64,000 bases of DNA from an uncultured Eubacteriales bacterium (lineage in GTDB: Bacteria > Bacillota > Clostridia > Oscillospirales > Acutalibacteraceae), in NCBI GenBank assembly GCA_934454655.1, contig CAKSFK010000007.1, forward strand, positions 7,553 to 71,552, given 5' to 3'. The first letter of the stretch is position 1; every line of letters starts with the position of its first letter. The translations under genes and the position numbers were made by a program. Below, one piece after another: positions 1-10,040 of the stretch. Under the pieces are notes generated by a model. It had not been told where the DNA came from. It worked only from the letters and a program-made list of their open reading frames with translations, and searched no databases.

Positions 1-2811
1 GCCGCAGAAAGCAGTGCGGTCAGCACTGGCAGTTCCGCCGACTCAGGCGGTTACAGCGCCTACCGGACAAGATTTACCGCGGGCGCATATTCGGGCGATG
101 ATATTACCGTATCGGCGGATAAATATTCAGCGTCCGCAGATGCCGCGGCGACGGTTGAAACGGTTTCCGAAAATGAGAATGCGCTGGTTTTAAAAAGCCG
201 CGTCGGGGAAATAAGTTATTCCTTTGATGTTGCCAAAACGGCGTTCTACTGCATTTCGTTAACCTATTTACCCCTCGAAAGTTCAAGCTTAAGGCCCGGG
301 CTCAAAGTTTTAATTGACGGAGCTTCCCCCTTTGAGGAAGCGGGGAAAATTGAACTTGAGCGCTTTTGGAAAAATGCCGACAACGAGAAACACGCCGACA
401 GCGTAGGCAATGAATATTCGGCGGATCAGGTTTTGTATAACGGTTTTGTTAAAAGAGAACTTAAGGATACAACCGGAATAATAACCGAGCCGTATGAGTT
501 TGAACTTACCGCAGGCAGACATACCGTAACATTGGCTGAACCTACGCAGGCGCTGGCACTCTCCGAAATTGCGCTCACAGCGCCCGAGGTCACCTCCGAT
601 TATGCCGAGGTTTCAAAGCAATACGGCAGTTACGGTAAATATACGGGCTCTCCGATAGTGATTGAGGGCGAAAACGCCGAACTTAAAAGCTCAATGTCAC
701 TTATGGCTAAGTCGGATAACAGTTCGCTTGACATCAATCCGTCAAGCGCAACGGTTTCTTTGCTTAATTATATCGGCGGAACAACCTGGAAATCGGCAGG
801 GGATGAGCTTGCGTGGAGCTTTGAGGCTCCGTCAAGCGGTCTTTATAAAATAGGCTTCAGCTTTAAACAGAGCGATGTTACAAACGGCTATGTATACAGG
901 CACCTGAAAATTGACGGTAGAACTCCGTTTAAAGAGGCAGGCAAAATTAAATTCAATTACTCAACATCTTGGCAGTTTAAGGCTTTGAGTACGGAGGATA
1001 ACGAACCGTGCCTTATTTACCTTGAAAAGGGAAAGCATACTTTGTCGCTTACGGCGGTTCTCGGAGATATGTCCGGTTTCTATGTTAAGCTTTCCGACTT
1101 ACTGTATCAGATAAGTCAGGTCTATTTGGATATTGTTATGATTACGGGTGAAAGCCCCGACAGCAACAGGGACTATGACCTGTTTAAGCAAATTCCGAAC
1201 TTCAACGAAACACTTGAAAAGCTCTCAAATGAACTTGCCGCCCTTTCAAAGGATATGGAGGCGGTAACCTCGGGCGATGGCAGTCAGTACACATCAACAA
1301 TCAATTCAATGGTGCGCGTGCTTAACGAAATGCTTAAAAATCCGTATTCGGCGCAAAAATACCTCTCCGAATATTCAACACAGTATACAAGCCTCGGTAC
1401 GGTTTTGTCCGATATGATCGCAATGCCCCTCAAGCTCGACGCGATAAGGCTTGCCGCTCCCGACGGAAAGTTTGAAAACAGCCGATCTAACATCTTTAGC
1501 CGTTGCGCTTTCGGAATAAAGAGGTTTGCGGCTTCGTTTATCGGGGATTATAATTCGGTTTCGGTTACCGGGGATAAATCGAAACAGCTTAAAATATGGT
1601 GTAACTGGGGACGCGACCAGGCAATGGTCCTCAACAATTTAATTCAGCAGTCCTTTACGGCAAAAACCGGAATAGGGGTTAATCTGGAGCTTACAAACGC
1701 CAGCCTCATAAACGGTATTGTTTCAAATACTCAGCCCGATCTGCAGCTGCATATGGCGCGCACGGAGCCTGTGAACCTTGCGATCCGCAGGGCGCTTTAC
1801 GATTTATCGGAATTCAGCGATTACGAAGAGGTTATGAAACGTTTCGGTGAGTCGGCGGGCATTCCGTACGAATACGGTGACGGACACTACGCCCTGCCGG
1901 ATACACAGGGCTTTTACATAATGTTCTACCGCACGGATATTTTTAACAAACTGGGGCTTACCGTACCGAACACGTGGGACGAGTTTCTTAACGTTGCGGC
2001 AAAAATTATGCGTAATAATATGACGGTCTATTTGCCGTACACCCAGATAACGGCTACCACAACCGTAAATACCGGCGTGGGCGCACTTAACCTGTTTTCA
2101 AGCATTATGCAGCAGTACGGTGAGGGAATGTATAATTCCGAACGCAACGCAAGCAATTTGCTTGAGCCTGTTGCGTTGTCGGCGTTCAGCTTCTGGACCG
2201 AAATGTATACCAAGTATAAGGTTCCTACGGCTCAGAGCTTCTACAACCGCTTTAAAGCGGGAACCTGTCCGCTGGGAATAGAAACCTATACACAGTACAC
2301 GCAGATAAGCCAGGCGGCCCCCGAAATCGACGGGCTTTGGAACATAGCGTTGATTCCCGGCGTTAAAAATCAGGACGGAACCGTAAACCGCACAGTTTCG
2401 GGCTCGGGTACGGGCTGCGGGATACTCGGCAAATCCGAACATAAAGAAGAGGCGTGGGAGTTCCTTAAGTGGTGGACATCTGCCGAAACACAGCTAAGCT
2501 ATAATAACGGCGTTGAATCAATACTCGGTTCAATAAGCCGAACAAGCACCGCAACGATTGAGGCTTTTGAAAATATGTCTTGGGACAGCGACGCGATAAA
2601 AGTGCTTCTTGAACAGAGAAAGCAAATTGTCGAGATTCCCGAAGTGCCGGGAAGCTATTATGTTGCCCGTGCGGTGGATCAGGCTTTCTGGACGGTTGTA
2701 AACGGTCAGAGCAACGAAAAGGACGCTCTGATAAAGTGGGGCGAAATTGCCAATAACGAAATCGAACGCAAAATTAAGCAGTACGATCGGAAATTTACGG
2801 GTGAAAACTAG
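1..2811 (+). CDS. Extracellular solute-binding protein (family 1) of a sugar ABC importer, 5' end missing
   Basis: The reading frame is open from base 1, so the start and signal peptide lie outside the window; 936 residues are visible. The C-terminal part (about residues 530-936) is a family 1 extracellular solute-binding domain: it opens with LKIWCNWGRD, and contains GFYIMFYRTDIFNKLGL and the late EEAWEFLKWW motif typical of maltose-binding-protein relatives. The N-terminal half is not part of a normal binding protein. It holds two related modules about 200 residues apart, each with the line DGxxPFxEAGKI (near residues 106 and 305), which look like malectin or carbohydrate-binding beta-sandwiches. 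It is followed by two permease genes, so it most likely captures a sugar polymer or oligosaccharide at the outer face of the membrane. The substrate cannot be read from sequence. Confidence 0.85.
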   Translation, partial: AAESSAVSTGSSADSGGYSAYRTRFTAGAYSGDDITVSADKYSASADAAATVETVSENENALVLKSRVGEISYSFDVAKTAFYCISLTYLPLESSSLRPGLKVLIDGASPFEEAGKIELERFWKNADNEKHADSVGNEYSADQVLYNGFVKRELKDTTGIITEPYEFELTAGRHTVTLAEPTQALALSEIALTAPEVTSDYAEVSKQYGSYGKYTGSPIVIEGENAELKSSMSLMAKSDNSSLDINPSSATVSLLNYIGGTTWKSAGDELAWSFEAPSSGLYKIGFSFKQSDVTNGYVYRHLKIDGRTPFKEAGKIKFNYSTSWQFKALSTEDNEPCLIYLEKGKHTLSLTAVLGDMSGFYVKLSDLLYQISQVYLDIVMITGESPDSNRDYDLFKQIPNFNETLEKLSNELAALSKDMEAVTSGDGSQYTSTINSMVRVLNEMLKNPYSAQKYLSEYSTQYTSLGTVLSDMIAMPLKLDAIRLAAPDGKFENSRSNIFSRCAFGIKRFAASFIGDYNSVSVTGDKSKQLKIWCNWGRDQAMVLNNLIQQSFTAKTGIGVNLELTNASLINGIVSNTQPDLQLHMARTEPVNLAIRRALYDLSEFSDYEEVMKRFGESAGIPYEYGDGHYALPDTQGFYIMFYRTDIFNKLGLTVPNTWDEFLNVAAKIMRNNMTVYLPYTQITATTTVNTGVGALNLFSSIMQQYGEGMYNSERNASNLLEPVALSAFSFWTEMYTKYKVPTAQSFYNRFKAGTCPLGIETYTQYTQISQAAPEIDGLWNIALIPGVKNQDGTVNRTVSGSGTGCGILGKSEHKEEAWEFLKWWTSAETQLSYNNGVESILGSISRTSTATIEAFENMSWDSDAIKVLLEQRKQIVEIPEVPGSYYVARAVDQAFWTVVNGQSNEKDALIKWGEIANNEIERKIKQYDRKFTGEN

Positions 2812-2913
2812 CTTTTTGCGATTTGTCGTGCAGCCGAAACATATGCGATATAAAAATCACCGAAGCAGTATTTTTCTATCGCATTTTTATCTTAGAAGGA
2901 TATGGTGATTTTT

Positions 2914-3816
2914 ATGAACAAATCCGGCGCGAAAAAAAGGTTAAACAGCAGAGATGCACAATTTTATCTGTTGTTGGCGCCGTTTTCACTGTTTTTTATT
3001 GTTTTTATGGTTCTTCCGGTTATTTCATCGATTGTTTTGAGCTTTTTTGATTACGATGTGGTCAATGCTCCGCAATTTACCGGAATTGAAAATTATGTGA
3101 GAATGTTGGTTGACGACGAAACATTTTCGGTTGTTGTGAAAAACACCCTGCTTTTCGCAATTATCACGGGACCTGCCGGTTTTTTGCTTTCGTTTGTGCT
3201 GGCTTGGTTTATCAACGAATTCAGCCCGTTTGTAAGAACGGTTCTCTCATTCCTTTTTTACTGCCCGGCACTTATAGGAAACGGACTCTTTATATGGCAG
3301 ATAATGTTTTCAAGCGACAGCTACGGTTATCTTAACAGCGTTTTACTTTCGGCAGGGCTTATTAACGAGCCGATAAGCTGGCTTAAAAACAGCGCATACA
3401 TTATGCCCATTATTGTAATAATCCAGCTGTGGCAGAGTATGGGAGTTTCGTTCCTCGCAAATATTTCGGGACTTCAAAACATAAACGGCGATATGTTTGA
3501 GGCGGGAGCTATCGACGGCATACGCAACCGCTGGCAGGAACTTTGGTACATAACTCTCCCGTCAATGCGTGATATGCTGTTGTTCAGCGCTGTTATGCAA
3601 ATTGCCTCAAGCTTTTCAATAAGCGCCATTGCGGTCCAGCTTGCGGGGTATCCGAGCATCGGCAATGCGGGTGACACGCTCGTATCTCACATAGGAGATG
3701 TGGGAACGGTTAAATATGAAATGGGATATGCCTCGGCACTTTCGGTTTTTCTCTTTGTCGTAATGATCGTAACAAGAAAACTGATTGTCAAGCTGCTTGA
3801 TTCGGTTGGAAAGTAG
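2914..3816 (+). CDS. Sugar ABC transporter permease, MalF/UgpA type
   Basis: An integral membrane subunit of a carbohydrate importer with about six hydrophobic segments. The EAA signature that docks the ATPase is visible as EAGAIDGIRNRWQELWYITLPSM. I place the start at the ATG at 2914 because AGAAGGA at 2894-2900 would sit only one base from the ATG at 2902; spacing to 2914 is 13 bases, long but usable. The protein then starts MNKSGAKKRLNSRDAQFYLL. It follows the solute-binding protein by about 100 bases and is followed within 8 bases by the partner permease, forming one operon. No ATPase gene is present here; in many Firmicutes such permeases share a multitask MsmX-type ATPase encoded elsewhere, which is inference for this genome. 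Confidence 0.9.
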   Translation: MNKSGAKKRLNSRDAQFYLLLAPFSLFFIVFMVLPVISSIVLSFFDYDVVNAPQFTGIENYVRMLVDDETFSVVVKNTLLFAIITGPAGFLLSFVLAWFINEFSPFVRTVLSFLFYCPALIGNGLFIWQIMFSSDSYGYLNSVLLSAGLINEPISWLKNSAYIMPIIVIIQLWQSMGVSFLANISGLQNINGDMFEAGAIDGIRNRWQELWYITLPSMRDMLLFSAVMQIASSFSISAIAVQLAGYPSIGNAGDTLVSHIGDVGTVKYEMGYASALSVFLFVVMIVTRKLIVKLLDSVGK

Positions 3817-3823
3817 AGTGATT

Positions 3824-4741
3824 ATGATGAAGAATGACAATAAAAAGTTAAATGCGCCGAAAAAGCCTCGTCTAAAGGTTTCAAGATCCTCACAGGTTAA
3901 AAGATATACGCGGTCGCGCGTCGGCAATTTTTTCTATGTGCTGTTTCTGGTGGCTTTCGGGGCGTTTTCGGTTCTGCCGCTTATATACAGTATTGTAACG
4001 GCTTTCAAACCGTTGGAAGAGCTTTTGGTTTATCCCCCGAAATTCTATGTGGTCAATCCCACGCTTCAGAATTTTCTGGCTTTGCCCGATCTGCTTTCAA
4101 ACTTAAAAATACCGCTTTCAAGGTATATTTTTAACAGCTTGTTTGTCACGGTTGTAACAACGGTTCTTTATGTTTTCATAGCGGCAATGGCGGCGTTTAC
4201 GCTTGCTAAATCAAAGGTTCGCGGCAGAAAAGTATTCTTTCTTGTGGTTCAGCTGGCTCTGCTTTTTAACGGCACAACCCTTTCGGTTCCGCTTTACCTT
4301 ATTTATTCGTGGTTTGGTATGATAGATACTTACTGGGTAATGATCTTGCCGTATATTGCATCCACAATGGGTGTTTTCCTTATGAAACAGTATATGGAAA
4401 GCGCAATTCCGAACGCTTTGATGGAAGCTGCCGAAATTGACGGCGCGGGACCTATAAAAGTGTTTTTCTCCATTGCAATGCCAATTGTTAAGCCCTGTTG
4501 GCTTACTCTTACGCTCTTCGGTTTTAGGGATGTATGGGCGGCAATTCCGAGCGGTACTGTTTTTGACGAGGCGCTTAAAACACTGCCCACAATAATGTCG
4601 CAGGTGGTTGCGGGCGGTATTGCGCGTTCGGGTAGTGCAATGGCGGTTTCGGTTATTATGATGATACCGCCGATATTGGTTTATCTTATTTCGCAGAGCA
4701 ATGTTATAGAGGCTATGAGCAGTGCCGGAATTAAGGAATAG
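3824..4741 (+). CDS. Carbohydrate ABC transporter permease, MalG/UgpE type
   Basis: The second membrane subunit of the first importer. After a basic N-terminus it has six predicted membrane segments, and the EAA loop reads EAAEIDGAGPIKVFFSIAMP, the usual MalG-type form. The frame is open further upstream into the preceding gene, but ATG codons at 3824 and 3827 preceded by GGAAAG around 3808-3813 are the sensible start. The gene lies 7 bases after its partner permease, and the next gene follows with a 12-base gap, so all are probably co-transcribed and coupled. Confidence 0.9.
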   Translation: MMKNDNKKLNAPKKPRLKVSRSSQVKRYTRSRVGNFFYVLFLVAFGAFSVLPLIYSIVTAFKPLEELLVYPPKFYVVNPTLQNFLALPDLLSNLKIPLSRYIFNSLFVTVVTTVLYVFIAAMAAFTLAKSKVRGRKVFFLVVQLALLFNGTTLSVPLYLIYSWFGMIDTYWVMILPYIASTMGVFLMKQYMESAIPNALMEAAEIDGAGPIKVFFSIAMPIVKPCWLTLTLFGFRDVWAAIPSGTVFDEALKTLPTIMSQVVAGGIARSGSAMAVSVIMMIPPILVYLISQSNVIEAMSSAGIKE

Positions 4742-4753
4742 GGGGCAAATAAG

Positions 4754-6865
4754 GTGCAAAAGAAAAAGTTATTAAAAACGGCTGTGTGCGCCCTTGTTTC
4801 GTGCTTGCTTATCGGCAGCGTTTCCGCCGGTGCTTCCACCGTTTATTCCGAACACGGAAACGACGCATACACCACGTATACTTATGTTGAATCCGGGAGC
4901 GGTATGAACGCGGTGTATGCTAAGCCTATGTTTAACTCTGCCGAGGTAATAAACAACAGGGATATAGGTATAAGTCCGTTCTCAAGCCTGACGGATATAT
5001 GTGTTTCATCGGATAAGATTTTTCTGCTTGATTCGGAGCAGTCGCGCGTGGTAATACTCAACGGCGATTATTCGCTTTTTGCCGATTACGTAAATCTCGG
5101 CGGAGAAACATTTACGGGCGCCAAGGGCATTTATGCCGCGGGAGATTATTTTTACGTTGCAGATACTGAAAACGCGCGGGTATTGGTTTGCTCTCTTTCG
5201 GGCGAGGTTGTAAATAAAATTGTTCTGCCGGACTCATCGCTGATTCCCGATAACTTTAAGTTTAAGCCGACAAAAGTTGCGGTTGACTCCGACGGATTTA
5301 CCTATATACTCAGCGACGGCTCGTATTACGGAGCAATTCTTTATTCTCCTAAAGGTGAATTTTTGGGATTTTACGGTTCAAACACCGTAACATCATCAAT
5401 TTCGGCGGTGCTGGTGTCACTGTGGGAAAAACTGACCCTTACAAATGAAAAAAGAGCAAAGCAGACAAGCAAACTGCCGTATCAGTTTACCGATTTGTAT
5501 ATTGATAAGGACAATTTCATATACACCGCAACGGGTAAGACAAAAAACAATCAGGTTCAGACCGGTGTTGTAAGAAAACTCAGCCCTTCGGGAACAAATA
5601 TTCTGCCGTCGGGCGATATTGTGTTCGGCGATCAGAGCATACCGAGCAGCGGAAATACATTTTTTCTCCCGACGCAGAGCATTGACGGTCTTTGCGTTGA
5701 CGGCGACGGGTTTGTTTATATTTATGATTCGTCTTACGGAAAAATATATGTGTACGACGCGCAGTGCAATATGCTCAATGCCTTCGGCGGCGGCATAGGC
5801 AACGGAAAACAGAACGGTGTTTTTTGCCGTGTGTCGGGAATAGATGTTTTAAACAGCGATATTCTGGTTATCGACAGCATTAAAAACTCACTCACCGTTT
5901 TCAGAATAAACGAATACGGCAAACTGTTAAAAAAAGCACAGAAGATGACGCTGGCAGGCGATTACTCAAACTCCGAAGAACTGTGGAAACAGGTGTATGC
6001 GCTTGATAACAATTCACAGCCGGCGTTGGAGGGACTTGCGAAATCGGCATACAGCAGGGGAAACTACCGCGCGGCAATGGAGTACGCCAAAAAAGGATTT
6101 GACAGAATAACGTATTCCGTGGCATTCCAGCATATAAGAACGGAATTTCTCCATAAATATTTCGGGCTTATCCTTGCAATGGTTATTGTTGTGTCGGCGG
6201 CTGTCTGGGCGCTTTTAAGAGTAAAGCGTAAAAAAAATATCCGTTTTATAAAACGCAGGGAAACAAAGCTTATGCTGAGGGCTGCGGCTCATCCGGCGGC
6301 AACATTTACGGAGCTTAAGCAAAAGGGCGGATGGTCCGTAAAATGGGGTATAGGTATACTGATACTCTTCTATATATCGGAATCCGTTAAAAGTCTCTTG
6401 GGCAGTTTCGTGTTTGTTTCGGCACAGCAGGGCTCGTTCAGTTCGGTGGTTTTGATGGTTAAAACCTTCGGTCTTGTGCTTTTGTGGACCGTTTCAAACT
6501 GGGGTGTCTGCACGCTTTTCGGCGGTATAGGCAAAATAAAGGAAATATTCTGCGTTGTAACATACTCGCTTATTCCGATGATAATAGGCAATGTTATTTA
6601 TACCGTTCTTACCAATTTCTTTGTGCCGGAAGAGGTGGCGTTTTTATCTGTTGTTATGACGGTATTACAGCTGTATACGGTGCTTATGATAATAATCGGC
6701 TCTGTCATTATTCACGATTTCTCATTCGGAAAATTTGTCGGAACCGCAATTCTTACGTTAATAGGAATACTTATAGTAATCTTTGTAGGAATAATTATGA
6801 TAATTCTGGTTCAGCAGCTTATAGCGTTTTTCGCAACAATATATCAGGAATATATTTATAGATAG
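4754..6865 (+). CDS. Membrane protein with secreted NHL-repeat propeller, TPR and YIP1 domain
   Basis: A 703-residue protein starting with GTG, 8 bases after a GGGGG ribosome binding site. A signal peptide or anchor (KLLKTAVCALVSCLLIGSVSA) precedes a long extracellular region of NHL or SMP-30-like repeats with lines such as ITDICVSSDKIFLLD, KVAVDSDGFTYILSD and GLCVDGDGFVYIYDSSYGKIYVYD, which suggests a six-bladed propeller. Around residues 400-455 comes a short TPR-like stretch (ALDNNSQPALEGLAKSAYSR), then a membrane segment near 470-490, a basic cytoplasmic stretch, and a C-terminal YIP1-like bundle of about five membrane segments. It sits between the two permease pairs of the sugar cluster. 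Function is unknown; such proteins recur next to DUF5696 genes and sugar permeases in Firmicutes, so a role in sensing or assembling the importer is a guess. Confidence 0.75.
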   Translation: MQKKKLLKTAVCALVSCLLIGSVSAGASTVYSEHGNDAYTTYTYVESGSGMNAVYAKPMFNSAEVINNRDIGISPFSSLTDICVSSDKIFLLDSEQSRVVILNGDYSLFADYVNLGGETFTGAKGIYAAGDYFYVADTENARVLVCSLSGEVVNKIVLPDSSLIPDNFKFKPTKVAVDSDGFTYILSDGSYYGAILYSPKGEFLGFYGSNTVTSSISAVLVSLWEKLTLTNEKRAKQTSKLPYQFTDLYIDKDNFIYTATGKTKNNQVQTGVVRKLSPSGTNILPSGDIVFGDQSIPSSGNTFFLPTQSIDGLCVDGDGFVYIYDSSYGKIYVYDAQCNMLNAFGGGIGNGKQNGVFCRVSGIDVLNSDILVIDSIKNSLTVFRINEYGKLLKKAQKMTLAGDYSNSEELWKQVYALDNNSQPALEGLAKSAYSRGNYRAAMEYAKKGFDRITYSVAFQHIRTEFLHKYFGLILAMVIVVSAAVWALLRVKRKKNIRFIKRRETKLMLRAAAHPAATFTELKQKGGWSVKWGIGILILFYISESVKSLLGSFVFVSAQQGSFSSVVLMVKTFGLVLLWTVSNWGVCTLFGGIGKIKEIFCVVTYSLIPMIIGNVIYTVLTNFFVPEEVAFLSVVMTVLQLYTVLMIIIGSVIIHDFSFGKFVGTAILTLIGILIVIFVGIIMIILVQQLIAFFATIYQEYIYR

Positions 6866-6877
6866 GGGGAAAGCAAA

Positions 6878-9130
6878 TTGAAGAAGTTTTTATTGTCTAT
6901 AATATGTTTACTGACGGTGTGTTCCCTGTGCGCCTGCACGGGCAAAGAGGCAAAGACTGCTCCGCTTTTATTCGGTGAGGATTTCAAGTCCGATATTCCA
7001 AAGCAGGATATTACCGCAGCGGAGAACAGCCGTTACAGGCTTATGTGGGACGCAAAGAACAAACGCGTTGTTTTTTACGATAAGGAGAAAAATATCCCCT
7101 GGAGCTATACGCCCGTTTCCGCGCAAACGGAAAAATTTGACGAGGACGGCATAGCACTTAACAATCACCCGCAGCTTGAATCGCCCGTAACCGTTACATA
7201 TTACGACGCGGAAAAGTCGGTTACGGATACATCCATAGCAACAACCGCCTCAATTAAAAAGAAGAATTATTCAGTTAAAAAGACCGATAACGGGCTTAGG
7301 ACGGTCTTATCGTTTGAAAAGGAAAAAATTGAAATAACAGTAGATTTTATTCTCCGCGGCGACAGCCTTGCGGTAAGTATTGACCCTAAAAATATACGTG
7401 AGGACGGTTATAGGGTAATATCCGTTGCAATAGCTCCGTTCTTTTGTTCGGTACAAAACGAAACCGAAAACAGCTATCTGTTCTTCCCGTCGGGCAGCGG
7501 CGCTCTCATTTATGCCGATTACTCCTCGGACGATGTTAATATCATTTCCGAAGAGGTATACGGAACGGACGCAAGAAGACCTGAGGACGACGTTATAAAA
7601 ACACTGTCGTCAAGCGTTAGACTGCCGGTATACGGCGCTAAGGACGGGGACAGGGCAATAACGGCAATTATTGAAGAAAATGCAGGCGCCGCCACAGTTA
7701 ACGCCAATGTCGGGAATGCGGTCATAGGCTATTCTTCGGTTTACGCGTCCTTTAACGTCCGCAGCAGCGAGATGGTGCTTACAAACAATTTAAGCGGCAG
7801 ACGCACCAAATATTCGGACGAAATGACCTCAGAGCCGCTGACGGTAGGCTTTTATCCGCTGTACGGTGATGATGCCGATTATGTTGGAATGGCAAACTGT
7901 TACAGGAATTATCTTAAGAAGGATAATTTAATGAAATCGGATAAACAAGACGGCAGTGTAACGCTTAAAATTCTCGGAGCGGCGGAGTATAAAAAGACGT
8001 TTCTGGGAATGAGCTATAATTCTTTGAAAGCGGCAACAACGGTGCCGCAGGCACAGCAAATCATTTCCGAAATAGGCGAAAAAACAGGTATGCAGGTAAA
8101 CGCACAGCTGTACGGGTTTGGCCCGTCCGGCACGGATATCGGGAAACTGGCAGGCAACTTCAAGCTTGCGGGCGCGCTCGGAAAAAAGGAAGATATAAAG
8201 GCTCTTTCCGATTACTGCAATGAAAAGAATTACAGCCTCTTTACGGATTTTGATTTACTTCAGTTCTCAAAATCATCCTTATTTGCGGGAATTAACAACT
8301 CCTCTGCGATTGAGGCAACGGGCAGACGTATAACACTGTATAAATATTTGAAATGGTCGGGTACGCGCGATATGTCGTCACGCGGACTTAACAACAAAAG
8401 CTCTTTCACGCTTTTAAAGCGAAGCAAAATACGCAGAGCTGTCGAAAAGCTTGGTGAAGCTGCCGATAAACTGGGGCTTGGCGGAGTAAGCGTAACAACC
8501 CTTTCCAATATAGCTTATTCCGACCACAGCAAACAGGAGTATTACTCAAAGGGACTTATGGGCGAGCAATTAAGCGGAGAATTTAAAAATCTGCGAAAGA
8601 GCCGCGATGTTATGGTAAGCGACGCCAACGCCTACGCGGCGGCAAACGCTTCATACATAACCGACGTTCCCACGGCATCTTCAAAATATGATTTGTTTGA
8701 CGAGGATATCCCGTTTTACGAGATAGTGTTTAAGGGTGTAATTCCGATGGCGTCAACACCCGTTAACCTCGGTGCCGATTCAAACGTTAACCTGCTTAAA
8801 TGTGTTGAGGCAGGCATAAGTATGTCGTTTGCGGTGTCGTACAATACCGATAACGACTTAAGCGGCGGCGAGAATATACTGTTTTACCCAAGCGGATATG
8901 AGGGTGTTAAGGAGCCGGTTATATCACTGGCAAAGGAAAACAAAAAATTCTTTGACGCAGTTAGGGGCGCAGAGATTGCGTCACACGAAATTGTTTCAGA
9001 AAATGTAAGGAAAACGGAGTTCGCCAACGGTGTTACGGTTTATGTGAATTACGGAAACATCGCCGCCGACACCGCTTTGGGCAGAATTGAACCTTACAGT
9101 TATATTTTTGAAGAGGGGGGAAGACAGTAA
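6878..9130 (+). CDS. DUF5696-type lipoprotein of the sugar-transport cluster
   Basis: A 750-residue secreted lipoprotein. It starts with TTG at 6878, 7 bases after the strong site AGGGGGA. The N-terminus is a lipoprotein signal, with lipobox L17-C18-A19-C20. The rest is one long extracytoplasmic protein. Its central part (GMSYNSLKAATTVPQAQ to YSLFTDFDLLQF) resembles a TIM-barrel glycosidase-like fold, and the region before it resembles a galactose-mutarotase-like beta sandwich, as I recall for DUF5696. I cannot point to catalytic residues. The family is repeatedly found between an NHL/YIP1 protein and a permease pair in Firmicutes carbohydrate loci, which is the arrangement here. It may be a glycoside hydrolase acting on the imported sugar, but this is inference. 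Its stop overlaps the next start by one base. Confidence 0.75.
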   Translation: MKKFLLSIICLLTVCSLCACTGKEAKTAPLLFGEDFKSDIPKQDITAAENSRYRLMWDAKNKRVVFYDKEKNIPWSYTPVSAQTEKFDEDGIALNNHPQLESPVTVTYYDAEKSVTDTSIATTASIKKKNYSVKKTDNGLRTVLSFEKEKIEITVDFILRGDSLAVSIDPKNIREDGYRVISVAIAPFFCSVQNETENSYLFFPSGSGALIYADYSSDDVNIISEEVYGTDARRPEDDVIKTLSSSVRLPVYGAKDGDRAITAIIEENAGAATVNANVGNAVIGYSSVYASFNVRSSEMVLTNNLSGRRTKYSDEMTSEPLTVGFYPLYGDDADYVGMANCYRNYLKKDNLMKSDKQDGSVTLKILGAAEYKKTFLGMSYNSLKAATTVPQAQQIISEIGEKTGMQVNAQLYGFGPSGTDIGKLAGNFKLAGALGKKEDIKALSDYCNEKNYSLFTDFDLLQFSKSSLFAGINNSSAIEATGRRITLYKYLKWSGTRDMSSRGLNNKSSFTLLKRSKIRRAVEKLGEAADKLGLGGVSVTTLSNIAYSDHSKQEYYSKGLMGEQLSGEFKNLRKSRDVMVSDANAYAAANASYITDVPTASSKYDLFDEDIPFYEIVFKGVIPMASTPVNLGADSNVNLLKCVEAGISMSFAVSYNTDNDLSGGENILFYPSGYEGVKEPVISLAKENKKFFDAVRGAEIASHEIVSENVRKTEFANGVTVYVNYGNIAADTALGRIEPYSYIFEEGGRQ

Positions 9131-10029
9131 TGAAAACAACTAAAAAACACCGCGGCATAGAAAAGCTTAAATCAAAATACGGTTTTTTCTTTACACTTCC
9201 CTGGCTTGTAGGAGTGGCGTTCTTCTTTTTCTATCCTCTTTTACAATCGGTACTGTATACATTTTCAGATGTGTCAATAAAAACCGGTGAAATTCAAATA
9301 AAATTTCTCGGTCTTGAAAATATTAAGGAAATTCTACTGCGCGACGCGGACTATACCAACAATTTGGGCGTTGCAATGGGAGCGTTTGCTTATTCGTTTC
9401 CGCTTATAATGGTGCTGTCCCTTATACTCGGTATACTGCTTAACCAAAAATTCAAGGGCAGAATATTTTACCGTGCAGTGTATTTTTTGCCTGTTATAAT
9501 AGCAACCGGCGTTGTTATGGAGCTTATATTCAAAACGCGCTCGGGCGATCTTTCATCAATGGGAACGGACGCGTCGGTAAGGGATAATATGATAAGCGCT
9601 TCAGCCGTTATAGATTGGCTTGGTCTGCCGTCTACAATTTCAACTTATCTTGACAGGATTTTAAACCAGATAATGAATCTGGTTTGGAACTGCGGAATAC
9701 AGATAGTTTTGTGGATAGCGGGTATGCAGGCTATTCCGGATCAGCTTTATGAGGTTTCAAAGGTTGAGGGCGCCACAAAATGGGAGGAATTCTGGTTTAT
9801 AACCTTCCCGATGCTCTCGCGTATAACCGTGCTTGTTATAGTTTTTACAATGGTTGATCTTATCACCTCCAAGACCGACCGTATTATGACTCAGGCATAC
9901 CAGTATACACAGCAGCAGTCATACGGCACAGCCTCGGCTATGCTTTGGGTGTACTTTTTAACGGTCGGCTTGCTGGTCGGAATACTGATTGTGCTGTTCA
10001 ACCGTTTCTGTGCGCGTCGTTGGGAGTAA
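9130..10029 (+). CDS. Sugar ABC transporter permease (second pair), MalF/UgpA type
   Basis: A 299-residue membrane subunit with the EAA-like loop VSKVEGATKWEEFWFITFPM, about six membrane segments and the N-terminal motif KSKYGFFFTLPWLVGVAFFF common to MalF-type permeases. The ATG overlaps the stop of the DUF5696 gene in a TAATG arrangement, so translation is probably coupled. An unusual feature is the extended periplasmic loop around residues 135-175 (SGDLSSMGTDASVRDNM onward). Together with the next gene it makes a second permease pair in one cluster; it resembles the Paenibacillus-type DUF5696-associated pair more than the first pair in this window. Confidence 0.88.
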   Translation: MKTTKKHRGIEKLKSKYGFFFTLPWLVGVAFFFFYPLLQSVLYTFSDVSIKTGEIQIKFLGLENIKEILLRDADYTNNLGVAMGAFAYSFPLIMVLSLILGILLNQKFKGRIFYRAVYFLPVIIATGVVMELIFKTRSGDLSSMGTDASVRDNMISASAVIDWLGLPSTISTYLDRILNQIMNLVWNCGIQIVLWIAGMQAIPDQLYEVSKVEGATKWEEFWFITFPMLSRITVLVIVFTMVDLITSKTDRIMTQAYQYTQQQSYGTASAMLWVYFLTVGLLVGILIVLFNRFCARRWE

Positions 10030-10040
10030 GGTGAAGGTCT

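Noticed and set aside
4211..4759. A 182-codon frame antisense to the first permease pair
   Set aside because: It lies opposite a well-supported permease gene, has no family motif, no ribosome site and an odd composition rich in Arg, Asn and His.
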